Source of the DNA: CAILHX01 sp036561085
GTDB taxonomy: Bacteria; Pseudomonadota; Gammaproteobacteria; Burkholderiales; Methylophilaceae
NCBI GenBank assembly: GCA_036561085.1
Contig: DATBPY010000041.1
Location: 1-5,345 of the forward strand
Length of the DNA: 5,345 nt
Reading direction: 5' to 3'
The notes beneath the pieces were generated by a model that searched no databases, was not told where the DNA came from, and saw nothing but the letters and a program-made list of their open reading frames with translations. Both the position numbers and the translations under genes were made by a program. Each line of letters opens with the position of its first letter. Within the stretch, counting starts at the first letter, position 1. Of this stretch, positions 1 through 5,345 are shown piece after piece.

Positions 1-918
1 GCATACCGTGACCGATGCACCGGCCATGTCGAGCGAGGTCGTGTAATTGCCGACCAGCGAACGGGTGATGTTCAAGCCTTGTTTGGTTAACAGCTTGGCA
101 GCAGTGTTATACAGCAGGTAAAGCTCCATCAGCGGCGTACCTGCAAAGCCGTTGATCATGAGTAATATTTCGGCATTATGGGCGGGTTTCAGGTCTTCCA
201 CGATCGCTGCTACCAGATCGGCGACGATCAAATCGGCTTCCCGCATCTTTTCGCGCCTGCGCCCCGGTTCGCCGTGTATGCCTACCCCCATCTCTAGTTC
301 GTCATCCCCGATATCGAAGGTGGGACGCCCCGCTGCCGGAACGGTGCAACTGGTCAGCGCCACGCCCATGGAACCGGTGCGGCTGTTCACCTTGTCGCCC
401 AGCGCCTTGCAAGCCGCCAGGTCGGCGCCGGATTCCGCCAGACTGCCCACGACCTTCTCCACGATCACCGTGCCGGCTACACCGCGTCGTCCGGTGGTCC
501 AGGTGGAGTTGACCACAGCCACGTCGTCGCTGGTGATGACGGTGGCATGCTCGAACGGCAGCATCTCCCCCGCCATTTCGAAATTCATCACATCGCCCGC
601 GTAGTTCTTAACGATGAACAATACGCCCTTGCCGCTTTCCGCTGCCTCAGCCGCTGCCAGCATCTGGTCCGGCGTGGGCGAGGTGAACACATGGCCGGGG
701 CACGCTGCATCCAGCATGCCGTAGCCCACAAAACCGCTATGCAAAGGCTCATGCCCGGAGCCGCCGCCGGAGATCAATGCCACCTTATTGCTGGCTTTGT
801 TCGCCCGCACCAGATAATTGGGATCCAGATTCAGGCGCACCAGATCATGATGCGCAGCGGCAAAGCCGTTCAGGCTTTCGGCTAGGATGTCGTCGACGTT
901 GTTGATGAATTTTTTCAC
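1..918 (-). CDS. dhaK: Dihydroxyacetone kinase subunit DhaK, partial (C-terminus cut by window edge)
   Basis: This is the substrate-binding subunit of dihydroxyacetone kinase, a cytoplasmic enzyme that converts dihydroxyacetone to dihydroxyacetone phosphate. I translated 306 codons with no stop. The E. coli protein has 356 residues, so about 50 C-terminal residues lie beyond base 1. Seen in the sequence: the N-terminus MKKFINNVDDIL, a glycine-rich GGGSGHEP with His56, NYAGDVMNF with Asp109, and GIHGEPG with His215. These match E. coli His56, Asp109 and His218; the last forms the covalent hemiaminal with the substrate in the known family. The start is GTG at 918-916, set by an AGGGAG site 6 bases upstream. 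The ATG two bases earlier is out of frame and reads ATG TGA. The gene lies 10 bases after dhaL and is almost certainly cotranscribed with it. Whether ATP or a PTS protein supplies the phosphate cannot be read from this subunit. Confidence 0.95.
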   Translation of the reverse strand, partial: MKKFINNVDDILAESLNGFAAAHHDLVRLNLDPNYLVRANKASNKVALISGGGSGHEPLHSGFVGYGMLDAACPGHVFTSPTPDQMLAAAEAAESGKGVLFIVKNYAGDVMNFEMAGEMLPFEHATVITSDDVAVVNSTWTTGRRGVAGTVIVEKVVGSLAESGADLAACKALGDKVNSRTGSMGVALTSCTVPAAGRPTFDIGDDELEMGVGIHGEPGRRREKMREADLIVADLVAAIVEDLKPAHNAEILLMINGFAGTPLMELYLLYNTAAKLLTKQGLNITRSLVGNYTTSLDMAGASVTVC

Positions 919-924
919 ATGCTT

Positions 925-930
925 CTCCCT
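925..930 (-). promoter_or_regulatory. Ribosome binding site of dhaK
   Basis: AGGGAG reads on the minus strand six bases before the GTG start of dhaK. It begins inside the last bases of dhaL, sharing two bases with the TAG stop at 931-929. This overlap suggests that ribosomes finishing dhaL can reinitiate on dhaK. It supports GTG as the start, because no in-frame ATG lies nearby. Confidence 0.65.
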
Positions 931-1564
931 AGGAATCGTTTGCCAACGCCAAGTCGCAGACAGTGGCGATCATCACTTGGCAGCTTTTGGCACCGGGGTC
1001 TATATGGCCGATGGCACGTTCGCCCAGGAACGCCGCCCTGCCTTTGGTGGCAATGATGTCACGTGTAGCGAGCATGCCCTGCTCGGCCTGCTGTTTCAGT
1101 GCCGCGAATATGGCAGTACGCTCAGCGCCCTGTTCCGCCAGTTCTACAAAAGTCTTCGCCACGGGGATCAATACATCCAGCATGGTCTTTTCACCCACAT
1201 CCGCTTTACCACGGGTTTTAATCGCCTCTACCCCGGCAGCGAACGCCTTGGCGATCTGCGGCAGGGTATCTGCACCCTGCTCTTTCGCAGCCTTGGACAT
1301 GGCCATGAAAAAACTGGCGATCAACGGGCCGGAAGCGCCGCCTATGGTGGAAAGCAGTTTGATGCCTATGCGTTGCAGTGCTGCGTCGGGGGCGAGTATG
1401 GCTAGCTCGTCACGCATGGACACCACCGTGGCACAGCCGCGCTTCATGTTGATGTAATGGTCGCCGTCGCCTATCTCTCTATCCAGCGATTCGATCTCGG
1501 ATTCGCTGGCGAGTATGGCGCGGTTGATGGCGTCGGCAGACGCCAGGATGAATTCTGTGTTCAC
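929..1564 (-). CDS. dhaL: Dihydroxyacetone kinase subunit DhaL
   Basis: This is the nucleotide-binding subunit that works with DhaK. In the family it holds ADP/ATP through two Mg ions and passes the phosphate to dihydroxyacetone bound on DhaK. With the GTG start chosen here it has 211 residues, against 210 in E. coli. Seen: LDREIGDGDH with the three metal-binding aspartates at 28, 33 and 35, GGASGPL at 75-81, GKADVGEKTMLD at 119-130, and KGRAAFLGERAIGHIDPGA near 174-192. All are DhaL hallmarks. The frame stays open up to a TTG at 1591-1589, which would give 220 residues. I prefer GTG because a good -10 box at 1594-1599 puts the likely transcript start near 1586-1587, downstream of that TTG, and the shorter form matches family length. 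No strong ribosome binding site precedes either start. The residues YINMKRG follow the metal motif where E. coli has GLNMNRG. The gene is first in a dhaL-dhaK pair. Confidence 0.95.
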   Translation of the reverse strand: MNTEFILASADAINRAILASESEIESLDREIGDGDHYINMKRGCATVVSMRDELAILAPDAALQRIGIKLLSTIGGASGPLIASFFMAMSKAAKEQGADTLPQIAKAFAAGVEAIKTRGKADVGEKTMLDVLIPVAKTFVELAEQGAERTAIFAALKQQAEQGMLATRDIIATKGRAAFLGERAIGHIDPGAKSCQVMIATVCDLALANDS

Positions 1565-1593
1565 TGGGTTCGCTTCGGTATCGTGTGCCAAGC

Positions 1594-1622
1594 AGTATAT
1601 TTAGCAACACTCTCCATTACAA
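1594..1622 (-). promoter_or_regulatory. Probable sigma-70 promoter of dhaL-dhaK
   Basis: On the minus strand, TTGTAA (1622-1617, four of six matches to TTGACA) is followed after exactly 17 bases by TATACT (1599-1594, five of six matches to TATAAT). It lies just after the terminator of the preceding gene, where a new promoter is expected. The predicted transcript start is near 1586-1587, giving a leader of about 22 bases to the GTG of dhaL. This is a motif match only. Confidence 0.6.
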
Positions 1623-1654
1623 GCGTATGAGCCAAGCGGGGCAAGCAAGAGCAT

Positions 1655-1686
1655 AAAAAAACGGCGGATGGGCAGCATCCGCCGTT
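1655..1686 (-). terminator. Rho-independent terminator after the lipoprotein gene
   Basis: A perfect 11-base-pair, GC-rich stem (arms 1686-1676 and 1670-1660, core GGCGGATG/CATCCGCC) closes a five-base loop. On the minus strand it runs into seven T residues (1661-1655), the first two of which form the end of the stem. It starts 29 bases after the stop codon of the lipoprotein gene. There is no T-run on the plus-strand side, so it works in one direction. It separates the lipoprotein transcript from dhaL-dhaK. Confidence 0.92.
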
Positions 1687-1715
1687 CAGTTCACATCGTT
1701 AGGTTACAGCTTTAA

Positions 1716-2006
1716 CTACTTATTCGCGTCTGCAGGTGGCGCATCAACCGGTTTGGAAGGCGGAGCATCTGCTGCTGAGGCCGGAGCCGGAGCCGCCGCC
1801 GGAGGAGGAACCCAACCGCCGCCGCCTTGCTCTGACGTTGAGGCAGCAGGTGCCGCAGCTGCAGGCGCTGCATCCGGAGCGGGAGCAGGCGCCGCAACCG
1901 GGGCTGCTGCGTCAGGCGCAGGTGCTGAATCGTCCGACTTGCTGCATGCATTCAGTAATAAACCGGCAAACAACACCGTGATAATTGTGCGAGTCAATGT
2001 TTTCAT
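1716..2006 (-). CDS. Small Ala/Pro-rich lipoprotein, function unknown
   Basis: This encodes 96 residues. Residues 1-20 form a lipoprotein signal peptide: basic MKTLTR, a hydrophobic stretch, then the lipobox LNAC with the lipidated cysteine at 21. The residue after it is Ser, not Asp, so under the E. coli Lol rule it would go to the outer membrane. The mature part has no recognisable fold: about 60 percent is Ala or Pro, as in a flexible tether, with one distinct patch (QGGGGWVPPP, residues 60-69) holding the only Trp. The start is supported by AAAGGA at 2018-2013, six bases before the ATG. A strong terminator follows the stop, which supports a real transcription unit. The opposite strand is also open across the repetitive GC-rich part, but that frame has neither a signal peptide nor a comparable terminator. 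I recognise no specific family. A role in spanning or decorating the periplasm would be a guess. Confidence 0.78.
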   Translation of the reverse strand: MKTLTRTIITVLFAGLLLNACSKSDDSAPAPDAAAPVAAPAPAPDAAPAAAAPAASTSEQGGGGWVPPPAAAPAPASAADAPPSKPVDAPPADANK

Positions 2007-2012
2007 ATTTTT

Positions 2013-2018
2013 TCCTTT
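2013..2018 (-). promoter_or_regulatory. Ribosome binding site of the lipoprotein gene
   Basis: AAAGGA on the minus strand lies six bases upstream of the ATG at 2006-2004, inside an AT-rich leader. It supports this start and hence the complete signal peptide. I found no convincing -35/-10 pair between here and ettA. Confidence 0.6.
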
Positions 2019-2125
2019 ATTGATTGATTAAATGACGACAGAACCATTCTGCCATGCACCAAAAAGTAGCATTTGAACCAGCTTAAGGCACCACCAGAAC
2101 CGCCTGATGTCTCATTACAAGGCCA

Positions 2126-2153
2126 TTGCTACTGAATGCTTAAACAGTAGCAA
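2126..2153 (-). repeat. Inverted repeat (stem-loop) just after ettA
   Basis: TTGCTACTG and CAGTAGCAA form a perfect 9-base-pair stem around a 10-base loop, beginning 18 bases after the ettA stop codon. On the minus strand it is followed by TGGCCTTG rather than a T-run, so it is not a standard intrinsic terminator. It may stabilise the 3' end of the ettA transcript or be a protein site. Its heptamer AGTAGCA occurs again at 2065-2071, next to a T-run on the minus strand. Confidence 0.55.
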
Positions 2154-2171
2154 ACTTCATGCCGTAATAAC

Positions 2172-3836
<1,665 letters not shown>

Positions 3837-3854
3837 GTTTTGCTAGCCATTCTG

Positions 3855-3883
3855 TATTTATAAAGGTGGGAAGCTTACCGCAA
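3855..3883 (-). promoter_or_regulatory. Possible promoter of ettA
   Basis: On the minus strand, TTGCGG (3883-3878) is followed after 17 bases by TAAATA (3860-3855), with an overlapping TATAAA at 3862-3857. It lies in the 79-base gap between the cyclase gene and ettA, which has no terminator. If used, it would leave a leader of only about 11 bases before the ATG. This is a weak motif match. Confidence 0.3.
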
Positions 3884-3915
3884 GGCAAGTCTGTTGTGGA
3901 GAGTGATACATAACG

Positions 3916-5097
3916 TCAATTCGTAGCAGTCGGATGAGTCGAGACCACCACACGGTTACGCCCTGCCCGTTTCGCTTGGTACATGGCCTGATCGGCGAGA
4001 TTGACCAGCGTGGTGAATTCAACTCCGGCTTGATGGGTATCGGTAAGGCCGATGCTGATAGTGCTTAGGATGCGCTTGCTGTCGATCTGGATGGGGGTAT
4101 CGGCGTACTTCTGGCGCAGGCGCTCTGCCAGCACCAGAGCTTCTTCCTTGGTGGTGAGTGGTAGCATCACGCAGAACTCTTCGCCGCCGTAACGCGCGAA
4201 ATAGTCGCCGGTACGGATGGTGGTGTTGACGATCTCCACCAGTTTCTTCAGCACTTCATCGCCTGCCTGGTGGCCGTATTCATCGTTGATGTCTTTGAAG
4301 TGGTCTACGTCTATCATCATCATGGTCATCACTTCATCATTGCGGTGGCAACGGGCCAACAGATAACTCGCTTCGTCTTCCAGGCTGCGCCGGTTCAATA
4401 TGCCGGTGAGCGGATCGCGGATGGCGAGTACTCGCAGGTCGGTCACCAGCCGGTAGTTCATCATTAATACAAATCCGAAAGTCAGACACATCTGCATCAT
4501 GCTGCCGACGAAGAACAGGCGCGGGCTGACCGGCGGGAATAGTTGTGCGCCGAAGCTTTCAGCTGGTTCAAGATACGACAGGATAGCCCGCCCGATGAAA
4601 GTACCTGCCAGCGCCAGGAAGGTGATACCGGTGAATCGGTAGGCGGTTCTCAGCGGTTGCGGCGCATCTACCAGCAATAGCCTGGCGCAAGCGATGTTGA
4701 GGACGGCATAGACCACCGAATTGGCGATCATGCGGCCTTGGGTGTCGTGGTGCATGGCGTGGAACCAGACCGTCTGCACGAGTACCAGCAATACCGCCGA
4801 TCCGGGCACCCACCAGGTCACTCGCTCGCGTTTGAATTTCTGCAGGCCTACGTATTGCAGCGCCATGCCGCAGGTCAGTATTACCGCGCCCAGCACGAAC
4901 AACCACGTATGGCTAAGGAAGAATTTGGTGAAGGACAGGCCCAGGCCCAGACTCAGCAATATGTTGGCGACAGCCCAATGCCGGCTGCCCTGTGCATCCC
5001 CTCTATTCAGCCCGGCGAGTAACAGCAGGCCGGACAGCATGAACGTCAGCACTGCCACCATGAACACGATGGTGTTGAAATCGAAAATCAAAGACAT
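3916..5097 (-). CDS. Membrane-anchored diguanylate cyclase (GGDEF domain)
   Basis: This makes c-di-GMP from two GTP at the inner membrane. It has 393 residues. The first 220 contain about seven hydrophobic helices (roughly 9-30, 42-62, 65-84, 96-114, 124-143, 155-174, 193-215), a membrane sensor region I cannot assign to a named family. The GGDEF domain follows: DPLTGILNRR (228-237), IDVDHFKDIND with metal-binding Asp263 and substrate Asn271, YGHQAGDEVL (274-283), the active-site GGEEF (304-308), SIG (348-350) and AMYQAKRAGRNRV (371-383). All key residues are present, so it should be active. RTGD at 295-298, five residues before GGEEF, is an intact RxxD inhibitory site, predicting product inhibition. 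There is no EAL or PAS domain. A TAG lies directly before the ATG in the same frame, so the start cannot be further upstream. The AAGGA site (5115-5111) is 13 bases away, longer than usual. Confidence 0.94.
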   Translation of the reverse strand: MSLIFDFNTIVFMVAVLTFMLSGLLLLAGLNRGDAQGSRHWAVANILLSLGLGLSFTKFFLSHTWLFVLGAVILTCGMALQYVGLQKFKRERVTWWVPGSAVLLVLVQTVWFHAMHHDTQGRMIANSVVYAVLNIACARLLLVDAPQPLRTAYRFTGITFLALAGTFIGRAILSYLEPAESFGAQLFPPVSPRLFFVGSMMQMCLTFGFVLMMNYRLVTDLRVLAIRDPLTGILNRRSLEDEASYLLARCHRNDEVMTMMMIDVDHFKDINDEYGHQAGDEVLKKLVEIVNTTIRTGDYFARYGGEEFCVMLPLTTKEEALVLAERLRQKYADTPIQIDSKRILSTISIGLTDTHQAGVEFTTLVNLADQAMYQAKRAGRNRVVVSTHPTATN

Positions 5098-5345
5098 CTA
5101 GCTTGGGGTTTCCTTCTGTATTCTTTCCGGGTTTTTTGTTCGGGTTTTCTTAAGGACTTTATAGATACCGAAGAATTGTTGCACGCAAATGCAATTTTCA
5201 ACAGGGAATTATGCCCATTAATGTAGCAGTTACTGCAAGTTTGATTACAGGAATTTAGCTTTCCCGGTATCGACACACCGGATTGACACATTTCTGAAAC
5301 ATAAACTACTTATGGTTCATAGCTTCTGATCGAACAATTGCAGGG
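5098..5345 (-). other. Upstream leader of the diguanylate cyclase gene
   Basis: These 248 bases are clearly richer in A and T than the genes and hold no recognisable gene. Visible structure: a stem CCGGT/ACCGG with an eight-base loop (5264-5281), a palindrome GCAGT-T-ACTGC (5226-5236), and a stem TTGCA/TGCAA with a six-base loop (5179-5194). On the minus strand the last 50 bases before the ATG carry AAACCC three times. TTGCGT and TATAAA occur there too, but 19 bases apart, so no promoter is assigned. A 67-codon frame (5291-5088) with five cysteines overlaps the cyclase start by 10 bases. It lacks a ribosome binding site and resembles no family I know, so I do not call it a gene. The sequence does not match the c-di-GMP riboswitch cores I can recall. 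Confidence 0.5.

Noticed and set aside
152..1457. Several plus-strand open frames of 110-170 codons opposite dhaK and dhaL
   Set aside because: They are antisense to two genes whose catalytic motifs and family lengths are unmistakable, and they encode no recognisable motif. GC-rich coding DNA often leaves such frames open.
1614..1636. Sigma-54-like TTGGCT...CTTGT upstream of dhaL
   Set aside because: The GG and the second element are one base out of the required spacing, and the essential GC at -12 is missing.
1753..2031. Plus-strand Ala/Gly-rich frame opposite the lipoprotein gene
   Set aside because: It is the mirror of a repetitive Ala/Pro codon run. The minus strand has the signal peptide, lipobox, ribosome binding site and terminator.
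5128..5156. FliA (sigma-28)-like TAAAGTCC...CGAACA before the cyclase gene
   Set aside because: Only the first half resembles the consensus; the second half matches poorly at the required 11-base spacing.
5098..5345. c-di-GMP riboswitch in front of the GGDEF gene
   Set aside because: I looked for the conserved GEMM-type core (CACGCACAGGGC and GACGCAAAG) and it is absent on both strands. The small stems are not arranged in that fold.

Overview
This 5.3 kb window looks like ordinary chromosomal DNA from a Gram-negative proteobacterium, most likely a betaproteobacterium. The basis is the proteobacterial-type EttA, the split DhaK/DhaL dihydroxyacetone kinase subunits, a lipobox lipoprotein and a membrane diguanylate cyclase. 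The genus cannot be fixed from the sequence alone. Every convincing gene is on the minus strand, so transcription runs from high to low coordinates. There is no rRNA, tRNA, CRISPR array, insertion sequence or phage gene.

In order of transcription, the first region (5345-5098) is an AT-richer leader with small stem-loops. It leads into a membrane-anchored GGDEF diguanylate cyclase (5097-3916) that keeps its active site and its RxxD product-inhibition site. After 79 bases comes ettA (3836-2172), an ABC-F ATPase that gates translation elongation according to energy state. A 165-base gap with an inverted repeat separates it from a 96-residue Ala/Pro-rich lipoprotein gene (2006-1716). That gene ends in a textbook Rho-independent terminator (1685-1655). 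A well-spaced sigma-70-like promoter (1622-1594) then starts a two-gene unit, dhaL followed by dhaK. dhaK runs off the left edge of the window with about 50 C-terminal residues missing.

The dhaL-dhaK pair makes the ADP-binding and dihydroxyacetone-binding subunits of one kinase and is the only clear operon here. dhaL precedes dhaK, the reverse of the E. coli order, and the phosphoryl donor (DhaM or another) lies outside the window. The other three genes have unrelated roles: c-di-GMP signalling, translation control and the envelope. I found no convincing new system. The points worth a second look are local: start-codon choice in dhaL, an ATG-TGA overlapping the GTG start of dhaK, competing stems after ettA, the lipoprotein's composition, the unidentified sensor region of the cyclase, and the leader of the cyclase gene.
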